Of a DNA stretch of 64,000 nt, positions 24,578 through 34,411 are shown piece by piece. The position numbers and the translations under genes were made by a program. How positions within the stretch are numbered: position 1 is the first letter of the stretch; every line of letters begins with the position of its first letter. The DNA lies in contig NZ_NNBK01000003.1 of NCBI RefSeq assembly GCF_002803075.1, forward strand, positions 62,001 through 126,000. Direction: 5' to 3'. Under the pieces are notes generated by a model. That model worked only from the letters and a program-made list of their open reading frames with translations, was not told the origin of the DNA and did not search any database. This DNA comes from Streptomyces sp. CB01373 (lineage in GTDB: Bacteria; Actinomycetota; Actinomycetes; Streptomycetales; Streptomycetaceae).

Positions 24578-25021
24578 ATGGACATCGCGAAGGCTCTCGC
24601 CGTCATCGACCGGCTGCGCCGCGGGGAGTATCCCGCCCACCGCACCAGGACGGACCTCGGCACGGCCGGACCCGGTTACCGGATGGCCGAGTTGGAGACG
24701 AGCGACGACTTCTGGGAGGACGACGGCGGCCGGCGGGATGCGGCGGCGGAGCAGTTCGAACTCGACCGGGACGGACTGGGGGAGCGGCTCACCGGACGCT
24801 GGGGCACGCCGCAGGTGTTCAGCCTGTACAGCGTGCTCGAACGCACCCTGGCCGGTGAGGACGTGCCCGAGCCGTGGGCCTCGCTCAGCGGGCACGTGCC
24901 GGACGTCCAGCTGTGGAGGGCGCGGGAGAGCGGCCCGTGGATAGCGCTCGGGGTCTCCCAGTGGGACCAGGAGCTGCCGTTCCAGCTCCTCGCGGTCGTC
25001 ACCGACGTGGACCCGCCGTGA
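24578..25021 (+). CDS. Conserved hypothetical protein
   Basis: 147 residues from ATG 24578 (MDIAKALAVIDRLRRGEYPA), with GGAG close upstream. It is acidic and tryptophan-containing, with a soluble two-part look: a short helical N-terminus, then strands ending in QLLAVVTDVDPP. Codon use is typical of the host. I recognise no domain. It ends about 50 bp from the mug 3' fragment, so it is the last intact core gene before the mobile island. Confidence 0.65.
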   Translation: MDIAKALAVIDRLRRGEYPAHRTRTDLGTAGPGYRMAELETSDDFWEDDGGRRDAAAEQFELDRDGLGERLTGRWGTPQVFSLYSVLERTLAGEDVPEPWASLSGHVPDVQLWRARESGPWIALGVSQWDQELPFQLLAVVTDVDPP

Positions 25022-25073
25022 CCCGCCCGCCAGAGCGCCTCCACGGCCACTCCCAGCCGTCCGAACTCCGCGG

Positions 25074-25456
25074 CTACGACGCTTCCGCCGCCACCCTCAG
25101 CCGTGCGAACTCCTCGGCCATCGTCTCGGCCGTCCAATGCGCGTTCAGCCCGCTCGGGTTGGGCAGCACCCACACCCGCGTGTCGCCGAACGTCCTTTCC
25201 TGCGGCCCCACTTGGGCCATACGGTCGCCGAACGCGGCCCGGTACGCGGTGACGCCCACCACCGCCAGCCACCTCGGCCGCAGCCGCGCGACCTTCAGCG
25301 CCAGCAGCCGTCCGCCCTCGCGGTACTCCCGGGGCGTCAGCTCCTGCGCCCGGGCCGTCGGCCGCTCCACGACGTTCGTGATGCCCAGCCCGTACGACAG
25401 CAGCTCGCCCTGCTCCGCGGGCCGCAGCAGCCTCGGAGTGAACCCCGACCGGTGCA
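25074..25456 (-). pseudogene. mug: mug, 3' fragment (mismatch-specific DNA glycosylase)
   Basis: 127 codons plus stop on the minus strand. They encode HRSGFTPRLLRPAEQGELLS, YGLGITNVVERPTARA, then LAVVGVTAYRAAF and the family signature WVLPNPSGLNAHWT. The N-terminal third, including the GIN(P)GL active-site segment, is absent here. It is found at 35641-35710 and 37527-37622. Joined in the order 37622-37527, 35710-35641, 25456-25074 the frame is unbroken for 183 codons including the stop, so mug was intact before the insertions. The enzyme removes uracil or thymine opposite guanine. As it stands the gene cannot make the full protein. Confidence 0.92.
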
Positions 25457-25518
25457 CAGTTATCTGCACCAGGTCTGCTCGTTGGTTTAGGTAGCGGTCG
25501 CCGAGAGCACCGAGGAGA

Positions 25519-25739
25519 GTGAAAGTGGGCCTGCGACACGAACTCATGGAGGGGCGGGCGGATATCCCCCGCGTCGGGGCGGTGTTCCCGACGAGCGGCG
25601 TCCATCCTCCGTACATCGTCGTCAACGGGTACGACGACGAGATCGAACCGGTCACCGCCTACCTGCGTGACCTGGCCTTGAACGACAGCAGTCCGCTGAC
25701 GGTCCGCAGCTACGGATACGGGCTGCTGCGCTGGTTCAG
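25519..25739 (+). pseudogene. Tyrosine recombinase A of the outer element, 5' fragment
   Basis: It starts at the GTG at 25519 behind GAGGAG. It encodes the core-binding N-terminus (HELMEGRADIPRVGAVF, then VTAYLRDLALNDSSPLTVRS, YGYGLLRWF) and breaks at the inner-element border. The rest of the gene lies at 29941-30924. The joined protein is about 400 residues, the same length as its paralogue in the inner element. Confidence 0.85.
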
Positions 25740-25806
25740 ACCTGTTAACTGCACCATGTCCCGATCATGAACCAGGCGGATCGCCTGGTCTTTCCAGGAG
25801 CGTGGT

Positions 25807-27012
25807 GTGGTGGAGGACGTAAGACGTGCCCTGATGGAGGGGAAGTGCTCGCTTCCCGAGGTCGGCGCCGTGGCCGCAGGGAAGACGAGAGACCTTCCGT
25901 TCGTGATGGTGGATGCTGACGGCTGCGAAGTCGGACCGGTCAGTGCCTACCTGAGGGATCTGATGCTGGGGGACGTCAGCCCGCTGACCTGCCGGAGCTA
26001 CGGATTCGGGCTGTTGCGATGGCACCGGCTGCTCTGGTTTCTGTAGATCCCTTGGGACAGGGCCACTGAGGCCGAGGTCGCGGCGCTGGTCGGCTGGCTG
26101 CGGGAAGTGCGCAACCCGCAGCGGCTCCGCAAGCGGAACGGCGCGTCTCCCCCTCCGGGGTCGGTGAATCTGAAGACCGGCAAGCCATCGCTTCGGGAGG
26201 GGTACGCGCCGAGCACGATCAACCACAACCTCAGTGTGGTCAGCGGCTTCTATGCGTTCCATGCGCGGTTCGGCGCCGGTCCGGTGGTCAATCCGGTGCC
26301 GGCCTCGCGTGGGCGTCGTCAGGTTCTCGCGCACCGCTCGCCGTTGGAGTCGACGCCGGTGTTCCGGCGGGGCCGACTGCGGCAGAAGGTGCCAGCGCAG
26401 GCCCCGCGGTCCATCCCCGACCACCTGTGGGACGAACTGTTCGCCGGGATGGGCTGCGACCGTGACCGGGCGCTGCTGGAGTTCTACGTCTCCTCCGGGG
26501 CCAGGGCGAGTGAGTTGCTGGGCGTCGGTCTGGACGACATTGACTGGTCTGGCCAGCTGATATACGTGATCAGCAAGGGCACCCGGATCCGGCAGCCTGT
26601 GCCAGCATCCCCGGACGCCTTCCGCTATCTGGGCAGCTACCTGGCCACCGACGGGTTGCCGGACCCGGGCCAACCCGTGTGGCGCACCCGCCGCGGGGAT
26701 CCGAGACCGTTGACGTATTGAGCGATGCGACGCGTTCTCCAGCGGGCCAACGACAAGCTCGGAACCAACTGGTCCTTGCACGACACTCGCCACACGGCAG
26801 CGGTCAGGATGGCCGGAGACGAACGGCTCACGCTCGCCGAGGTGCAGACGATCTTGCGGCACGCTCACCTCGACACCACCGGGCGCTACCTCACGGCCCG
26901 CGTGAAGGACCTGCACGACAAGCTCCAGGAGCACTACACCAAACCGCGTCCCCAGCGCAGCTTCGCCGCCGGGTATGACCCGGAGGACATCAAGGCGGTG
27001 TTCGGTGGCTGA
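25807..27012 (+). pseudogene. Tyrosine recombinase A of the inner element (two in-frame stops)
   Basis: 402 codons in one frame, interrupted by TAG at 26044-26046 and TGA at 26719-26721. The catalytic features survive: SSGARASELLGVGL (Arg I), HDTRHTAAVRM (His-x-x-Arg) and LRHAHLDTTGRYL (His and the nucleophile Tyr). At the second stop the paralogue has TGG (YWAMRR), so TGG became TGA. At the first stop the paralogue has GGG, so the ancestral codon is unclear. The gene should give only fragments unless the stops are read through. Confidence 0.85.
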
Positions 27013-29425
27013 ACTCGCGGCCCTGACCCAGCCGAGCCGGAAGGGCATCAGCCGCTTCGTCAGCGTGAACGCCGCCCCCGCTCCAGCCCCCGCAGTCCCG
27101 CCGCGCCCCCAGGGTGATCTGGCGAGGGCCTCCATCGAGGAGATCGCGCAGGCGGTACGCACAACATGGCCAATGAGGTCAGCCGACAACCGATGGAACC
27201 GGAGCCGCGGCGCCCGGGACCTTCTGCACCACTTGAGCCAGTTCCCGGGCGAGACCTGGCAGGAGCGGTGGGAGGCCAGCGGGTTCAACCAGGGCGGGAA
27301 CCCCGTGTCTCTCCTGCGATCAGCGCCCCGGGATAGGAGCCAGATCGGCACCGGTGCTGCCTGCCCGATGTGTCTGCGGATCATCCAGCCCTCGCTGGAG
27401 GCATTCCGGTCGAACACCTTCCCCTACTACGGGCAGCGCTTCCTCACCGCCCAAAACGACCCACTGCTGAAGAAGTTCTGGGCCGAGGTGCAGGCCACGC
27501 CGGTGAACCCGATTCACCACGGGACCGCGCTGTTCGACGTCACAGTCGCCCTCACCACGCAGGGCATCGCCCTGGCCGACCTGACCCCTGCGGCCTTCCT
27601 GCACTACGCGTGGGAGTGCCGCCGTCAAGGACTGGTCCTGGGAGCACGCGGAGCCGGCAGCCGGTTCCCCGGGCACCTGGCCTGGCAAGTACTTCACACG
27701 ATGGGCCACTTCCCCTCCCACGGGCTGGCGACGCTGAAGGCCGCCCTACTCACCGGGCGATTGACGGTCGAAGAGCTGGTCGACCGCTACAAGATCCGCG
27801 ATACCGGGGTACGGCACCTGCTCATCGCCTACCTGGAACGACGCAAACCCGAGCTGGACTACTCGACGCTGGACAACCTGTCCCGTCACCTGGCCAGCAA
27901 CTTCTGGGCGACCATCGAACAACTCGCCCCCAAGCAGTCCGACCTGCGCATCGACGGCGAGCTCTACCAACGGTGGCGCGAACGGGTCACGGTCCGCATC
28001 GACGGCAACGGACAGCGCGACTTCGACCCCATCCTTCGGGCAGTCCGCGCCTTCTACGCAGATCTCCAGGCGTGGGCCGCGGCGGAACCCGAGCAGTGGG
28101 CGATCTGGGTGGCGCCCTGCCCGGTCTCTGACGCCGAGGTCCGCGGCTACGGGATCCGCAAACGACGCGTCAAGGAACGCATGGACGACCGCACCCGGCA
28201 ACGGCAGCCACTGTTGAACACCCTCCTGGAACACCTGGAGAACCGGTACGGCCACCTCCGTGACCTCCTCGCTCAGGCCGCAGACGCAACCGGCGGACAG
28301 ACCATCCCCCTGGAAGGCCGCAGCTAGCGGCGCCTGTGGAGCCGGGTGGATGAACGCCGCGTCCGGCTCGGAGGGCCGGCGAACGTACGCGTCCGCGACC
28401 TGGAGCGCGGCAAGCACATCAACGTCACTCACGCCGAAGACGCCGCCTTCTGTGAGTGGGCAATCGTTGAGGTCCTGCGGCACTCAGGCGTGCGCATAGA
28501 GGAAGCCCTGGAACTCACCCATCTCAGCATCCGGCAGTACTAGCGCCCCGACGGCGAAGTCATCGCCTTGCTCGTGGTCGCCCCGTCGAAGAGCGACAGG
28601 GAACGCGTCGTCCCGATGTCCGCCGAGCTGTTCGCCGTCGTCGCGGCGATCGTCCGCCGCCACACTGCCGGCGGCCAGACCATCCCGCTGCTGCCCCGCT
28701 ACGACCCGAAGGAACGGCAGAGCAGCCCGCCCATGCCGTTCCTGTTCCAACGCAAGATCGGGACCAAGTACGAGCTCATGTCGGACACCACCGTGGTGAA
28801 CATGCTGAAGCGTCACTGCGTCGAACTCGCCGAACGGCACCCCGGCTTCCTTGCCACCAGCTTCACGCCGCACGATTTCCGTAGGCTCCTGGCCACGGAA
28901 CTGGTCAACAGCGGGCTGCCGATCCACATCGGAGCAGCCCTACTCGGACATTTGAATCTCCAGACGACTCGGGGCTATGTTGCCGTGTTCAACGAGGACG
29001 TCGTCCGGCACTACCAGGGATTTCTCGACCGGCGCCGCCAAGCCAGGCCAACCGACGAGTACCGGCCGGTCACCGAATCAGAATGGCAAGGCTCCGAGGA
29101 GCACTTCGACCAGCGCAAAGTCGAGTTGGGGGGATGCGCCCGCCCTTACTCGACACCTTGCCAGCATGAGCACGCCTGTCTGAGATGCCCCATGATCAAC
29201 ATTAACCCGAAGATGCTGCCCCGCCTCGACGAGATCGAAGTCGACCTTCTAACCCGCCGGGCCCGAGCCGAAGCAGAGGGGTGGCTCGGTGAGCTCGAAG
29301 GAATCGACCTCACCTTGTCCTTCCTGCGCCAGAAGCGGGACCAGACCCGTCGACTCGCCAGGGTCGCACCGGTCGACCTCGGCATACCCGGAATCGCACA
29401 GCGATCAGCGGCCAGGCGAGAATGA
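27005..29425 (+). pseudogene. Tyrosine recombinase B (large) of the inner element (two in-frame stops)
   Basis: 807 codons from the GTG at 27005, which overlaps the stop of recombinase A by 8 nt. There are amber stops at 28325-28327 and 28541-28543; the second replaces the CAG seen in the paralogue (RQYQR). The catalytic domain is at the C-terminal end: LRHSGVRIEEALELTHLS, TPHDFRRLLATELVNSGLP, LGHLNLQTTRGYVAVF. It is followed by a Cys/His cluster (CARPYSTPCQHEHACLRCP) that looks like a zinc ribbon. The large size fits the TnpB-type recombinase of Tn554. Confidence 0.85.
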
Positions 29426-29429
29426 GCGG

Positions 29430-29927
29430 ATGTATTGCCTGCAGGCGGTCATCGCCACCGAATCCGTGCTCCGCGAGCTGGCTGGCTCCGTCACAGAGGC
29501 GTGCATCGTTCCTCTCGGTCAACACCTCTGGCTCCTGCCGATGACCGACGCACTGTTCGACATGGTCGCGGCCGCCGGAGCACCCGAACTCGACGGGAAG
29601 GCGCCAGCAGGTTTTGATCGTCTGCTGCGCGCGTGCTCGGAGACGGGACCGGTGGCCTACGTCGAGGCCGAGTACTTCGGCGGGGCAGGGACTCAGACCG
29701 CGCAGGTCTGGGACGCCGGGAAGACAGTCCTTGGTCCATTGTTCCTGGCCGAAGGGGAGCCGTCGCCGACGAGTGGCACTCCAATCTCTCAGGCGCTGCG
29801 GCAACTCGGCGCTGCCAAGGGCAATCACGTCGACGAGTTCTCCGCAGTCGGACTCGGCCGTCACCGCGACACAGACGATTGGCTTTCACCCAGGAACCAG
29901 TCGAGGCCCGACGAGCACGCCACTTGA
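29430..29927 (+). CDS. Small cargo protein of the inner element, unknown function
   Basis: 165 residues from ATG 29430, 4 nt after the recombinase B stop. It begins MYCLQAVIATESVLRELAGS and contains CIVPLGQHLWLLPMTDALFD and VAYVEAEYFGGAGTQTAQVW. It is soluble, with no membrane segment. Its frame is intact, unlike the recombinases around it. It occupies the third-gene position of Tn554-like elements but does not look like TnpC. I recognise no family; it resembles small immunity-like proteins in size only. Confidence 0.6.
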   Translation: MYCLQAVIATESVLRELAGSVTEACIVPLGQHLWLLPMTDALFDMVAAAGAPELDGKAPAGFDRLLRACSETGPVAYVEAEYFGGAGTQTAQVWDAGKTVLGPLFLAEGEPSPTSGTPISQALRQLGAAKGNHVDEFSAVGLGRHRDTDDWLSPRNQSRPDEHAT

Positions 29928-29940
29928 CTTGGTGCAGAGA

Positions 29941-30924
29941 AGGGTGCTGTGGCTGCTCGGGGTGGCCTGGGAGAAGGCGACCGAAGCGGAGACGGCAGTG
30001 TTGGCCGGGTGGCTGCGGACGGCGTCGAACTCGCAGCGCCAGCGGAAGACCGTCGGCGGCCCGGCGCCGGGCTCGGTGAACCTGCGCACGGGCAAGCCGG
30101 TACTGCGGGCCGGGTATGCGCCGCAGACGATCAACCATGCACTGTCGGTGGTCAGCGGCTTCTACGAGTTCCACGCCCACCAGGGCGAGGGTCCGGTCGC
30201 CAACCTGGTGCCGGTCTCCCCGCAGCGGCGCCGGGCCCTGGCTCACCGCAGCCCGCTGGAGCCCAAGCCGGTGCTGGGCCGGGCCCGGCTGCGGCAGAAG
30301 GTCCCTGACCGTCCGCCGCGGTCGATCCCGGATTGTCTGTGGGACGAACTGTTCGAGCGGATGGGCTGCGAGCGTGACCGCGCTCTGCTGGAGTTCTACG
30401 TCTCCAGCGGTGCCCGCGCCGAGGAACTCCTGGGCATCGGTATCGGGGATGTCGACTGGGCGGGCCAGAAGATCTACGTGATCTCCAAGGGCACGCGGGA
30501 GAGGCAGGCTGTCCCGGCCTCGCCGCAGGCGTTCCTGCGCCTGGCCTGCCGCCTGGACGAGATCGGCACCCCGTCAGCGGACGAGCCGCTGTGGCGGACC
30601 CGACGCGGCGCGGACCAGCCGATGTCCTACTGGGCGATGCGCCGCGTCATCCAGCGGGCCAACGAGGCGCTGGGCACAAACTGGACCCTGCACGACCTGC
30701 GACACACGGCGGCGAGCCGGATGGCGAACGGCGGCAAGCTGACTCTGCCGGAGGTGCAGGCCGTCCTGCGTCACACCAACATCCAGACCACCAGCCGCTA
30801 TCTTGCGGTCCGCATCAAGGAGATCTACGACAAGCTCATCGAGCACTACAACACCCCACGTATTGAACGCAGTTACCCCTCCGGCTACGACGCCGACGAC
30901 ATCGCGGCGGTGTTCGGTGCCTGA
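29941..30924 (+). pseudogene. Tyrosine recombinase A of the outer element, 3' fragment
   Basis: 328 codons including the stop, without their natural start. The fragment continues the piece at 25519-25739 across the inner element. It encodes GVAWEKATEAETAVLAGWLR, SSGARAEELLGIGIGDVDWA (Arg I), LHDLRHTAASRM (His-x-x-Arg) and LRHTNIQTTSRYLAV (nucleophile Tyr). There are no internal stops. The catalytic domain is complete, so a shortened protein could exist if translation starts inside. Confidence 0.85.
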
Positions 30925-33366
30925 GACCCAGCTTCGCACCACCGGTCAAAGCCGCCGCCATGGCCCTGTCGCCGAGGGGCTCCAGTTCCCCAGCCGCTTC
31001 GTCGGCGGTCCGATCGAGCCCGAGACCGCCGTTACCGCCACCCCACCGAGACCGCACGATGAGTTCGCCACCGCGTCCGTCTCCCTCCTGTCTCAGGTGG
31101 CCGGCTCCTCCTCGATCTGGCCCGACACACAGCGCGCAACCCGCCTGAACTGGAAGAACTCAACCCGCGCATGCCTTGAATACCTCCTCACCTTCCCAGG
31201 GGAGACCTGGCAGGCGAGATGGGACGCCAGTCCGCTCGGCCAGGGCCAGATCACCGCCGATGAGGTGGGATCGCGTCGGACAACGGGCACCAGCGTCATC
31301 CCCGGAATCCGGGCTCTGTACTGCCTGCGCGTTATCCAGCCGACGCCGCTCGCCTTCCGGCGCAACCCTCTGCCCAACTACGGGGTGACGTTTATCGCCG
31401 CCCAGGGAGACCCGCTCCTGGACAAGTATGCGGCGGAGGTACGCGCCCACCAGTTCCGCCAGGTGCACCGCCGCGACGCGATCAACGAGTTGTGCATGCC
31501 GATGACCGTCCAGGGCGTCGCCCTGAGCGATGTCACTCCCGCCGCGTTGCTGCACTTCACCCACGAGAATCGGAAGGCGCGTTGCACCCTGCAACCCGGG
31601 AGCCAGGTGTCCAACCGGTTGATCGGCCGTGGCGTCTGGAACGTCCTGCATGCCATGGGGCACTTCCCGCCGTCCACACCGGAAAGCATGCGGGCAGCCC
31701 TGCTGCGCGGACAGCTCAGTGTCGAGGAACTCGTCGACCAGTACGAGGTCACCAATCAGGCCGTTCGCGGTTTGCTCATCGACTACCTCACCCGTCGCAA
31801 GGCCGACACCGACTACTCCACCTTGAAGGAACTCGCCTGTAAGCTCACCCGCCACTTCTGGAAGAACATCGAGAAGATCAACCCGGACCAGAAGGCCCTG
31901 CGCATCTCGCCGGAGGACTACGCGACCTGGCGCCAGACGATCACCGTCAAGGATGACGGCAAGCCCCGCGTCGGCCAGGACAGCATCGTCATCGCGCTCC
32001 GTTCCTTCTACTACGACCTGCACACCTGGGCCGCCGACGAGCCGGAGCGCTGGGCGGTATGGGTCGCGCCGTGTCCGGTTCCGCCCAGCGAACTACGCGG
32101 GCTCGGGGTGCGCCGCCGGCGCATAACGAACGCTCCGCCGAGCGTACCCGCCAGCGCCAGCCCCTCCTTCCTCTGCTGGCCAACCACGTCGAAACCCGCT
32201 ATGACCGCGCCCGCCTCCTCCTAGAGCAGGCCGATAAGACCGCCGAAGGCGAGGTATTCACCCACGAGGGCACTGAGTACCGGCGAGTCCTCACCGAAGC
32301 CGACCGCAAGCTCCTTCGCCACGGCGACGCCGTCCCCACCCGCGTCCAGGAAGTCGACAGCGGCCGGATCGTTCACATCGGCACCGAGGAAGAGGGCGCC
32401 TTCTGGGAATGGGCGGCCGTCGAGACCCTGCGGCACTCCGGCGTGCGCAGCGAGGAGCTCTGTGAACTGACCCACCTCAGCATCCGCCAATACCAGCGGG
32501 CGAACGGCGAGGTCATCGCGCTGCTGGTGATCGCACCGTCGAAGACCGACCGCGAGCGCGTCATCCCGATGTCGGCCGAACTCTTCCACGTGATTGCCTC
32601 GATCGTCCGCCGTCACAATCGCACCGGCCGTCCGATCCCGCTCGTCAGCCGGTTCGACTACCACGACAAGGTGTGAAGCCCCCCGATGCCGTTCCTCTTC
32701 CAGCGGCAGAACGGCACTACCCCCATGGTGCTCAGCACCGCGACCATCCAGGTCATGCTCGGCCGGATCTGCGAGCAACTGGCCGAAAGCCACCGGGAGT
32801 TCCGCAGGCTGAAGTTTACCCCGCACGACTTCCGAAGGATCTTCGCCACCGAGCTGGTCAACAGCGGCCTGCCGATCCACATCGGCGCCGCTCTCATGGG
32901 TCATCTTGACGTCCAGACCACCCGTGGCTACGTGGCGGTATTCGATGAGGACGTCATTCGTCATTACCAGAAGTTTCTCCATCAGTGCCGTGAAATTCGG
33001 CCCGAAGGAGAGTACCGCAACACGACAGAGCAGGAATGGACCGAGTTTGAAGAGCACTTCAATAAGCGCAAGGTCGAACTCGGCAGCTGCGCACGACCCT
33101 ACGGAACGCCTTGCCAGCACGAACACGCCTGCATCCGCTGCCCGATGCTCCAGATCAACCCAAAAATGCTCGCGCGCTTGGACGAACTGGAGGAAGATCT
33201 ACAGGCCAGGCGGAAGCGGGCGGCGGCCGAGCAGTGGCTTGGTGAGATCGACGGCATCGACTTGACGCTGACTTTCCTTCGCGCCAAGCGCGACGAGGCC
33301 CGCTGGCTGTCCCGCCGCAGTCCCCTCAACCTAGGCTTGCCCCACGCACGCCCTCCGGAGTCCTGA
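30917..33366 (+). pseudogene. Tyrosine recombinase B (large) of the outer element (frameshift and one stop)
   Basis: It starts at the GTG at 30917, overlapping the recombinase A stop by 8 nt exactly as in the inner copy. The frame is lost near 32125, where the sequence slips from RRRRI to NERSAERTRQRQPLLPLL. A TGA at 32674-32676 interrupts it again just before PPMPFLFQR. The catalytic residues remain (LRHSGVRSEEL, TPHDFRRIFATEL, MGHLDVQTTRGYVAVF), as does the Cys/His cluster CARPYGTPCQHEHACIRC. The protein similarity to the inner copy is clear, but the two are well diverged, so this is not a recent duplication. Confidence 0.85.
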
Positions 33367-33433
33367 TGAGTATCCCGATCAACCCGCTGCCGTCCAGCGA
33401 CTAGCCTTCATTCGTTTTCTGCACGAACAGGGC

Positions 33434-34411
33434 GTGGCGCAGTCCCGGCAGCCTCAACCTCTCGCCGCGACCTCCGTGCTGTCCTTCCACGATGCCGTTG
33501 AGCTGTTCCTCGTCCTTGCGGGTGAGCATCTACAGGTCGGTCTTCCAACCCAAATCAACTTCTCCCAGTACTGGGACAAGCTCGCAGCTGGCCTGCCGCC
33601 CAACACCCAACTGCCGAGCAAGAAGGCCATGGAGCGGATGAATAAGCTTCGGGTCAACCTCAAGCACCACGGCGCCGTCCCGTCTCCGACGGATATTGAC
33701 CAGGTGCGAGCAGACGTGCTGACCTTCTTCACCGACGCCACTCCACTGGTCTTCGGGGGTACGTTCACGCAGATCGACATGATCGACCTCGTGACGCGGC
33801 AACAGACTGTGAACTTCCTGCAATATGCCCAGACCTGCGCGGACAAGGGGGACCTCCCGCAGGCGATGGCAGCTCTCTCCATCGCATTCACGGAACTCAT
33901 CGAGCACTACACAGAAACGCGCCGGTCGGCCCACAGGCCGCCGTTCCGGTTCGGTGATCTCAGAGACTACCGCGACGAAAGCTCACGGATTCGTGGGGAT
34001 AGGGAAGCGAGAAAGCTCAACCTCGGTGGTCTCGTGGGCTATGTCAGGGACATATCGAAGCAGTTGTCGAGCCTCACGACGGCGACGAAGCAAATCCAAC
34101 GGGCAATGCGTGTGACTGCACTCGGCATCGACTACACCCGTTATGCGAAGTTTGGGGTGCTCGCTCCGTAAATCGTCCGCTACGGGGGCGGTGGCGCCAG
34201 CTTCATTGTCGAAGAGGGACATAAGTTGCTCAGCGACGAGGACTACCAGTTCGCTCGCCTGTTCGTGATCGAATCCTCCATGCAGGCAGCGAAGGCAGAC
34301 GCCGTGCTCCAGCGCAGGCTTGATCACCGCGCAGCCAGCAACCCGTCTCCGGGGACCTGGAACCAGGGCGAGCAGCGCAACTGGGAAGGGCCAGACCCGT
34401 TCGGGAGCTAG
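33434..34411 (+). pseudogene. Cargo gene of the outer element with a HEPN-like RX4H motif (one in-frame stop)
   Basis: The open frame encodes 245 residues to the TAA at 34169-34171. The same frame then stays open for another 80 codons (LLSDEDYQFARLFVIESSMQ) to the TAG at 34409. I read one gene with a nonsense mutation; two genes are possible. It is helical, with SFHDAVELFLVLAGEHLQV and then MERMNKLRVNLKHHGAVPSP, where R-VNLK-H fits the RX4H motif of HEPN RNases. The family assignment is an inference. The position at the end of the element is that of cargo or of TnpC. Confidence 0.55.

Larger units (their letters stand above)
25740..29940 (+). mobile_element. Inner Tn554-like element inserted in recombinase A of the outer element
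   Basis: Left end ACCTGTTAACTGCACCATGTC (from 25740). The right end, reversed, is TTCTCTGCACCAAGTC. The two ends share the inverted repeat CTGCACCA(T/A)GTC. Its left end matches the outer element at 15 of 17 positions over GTTAWCTGCACCAKGTC. The shared host bases are AG (25738-25739 and 29941-29942). Removing it rejoins TTC AGG GTG, giving FRVLW where the paralogue has HRLLW. It carries recombinases A and B and a small cargo gene. Confidence 0.85.

Noticed and set aside
32222..32224. TAG as a nonsense mutation in recombinase B of the outer element
   Set aside because: This TAG is in the frame left behind after the frameshift near 32125, so it does not interrupt the true continuation.
25740..33366. 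Simple recent tandem duplication of a recombinase pair
   Set aside because: The two pairs are clearly diverged in sequence, and the first fragment plus the distant fragment form one gene, which a tandem duplication does not explain.
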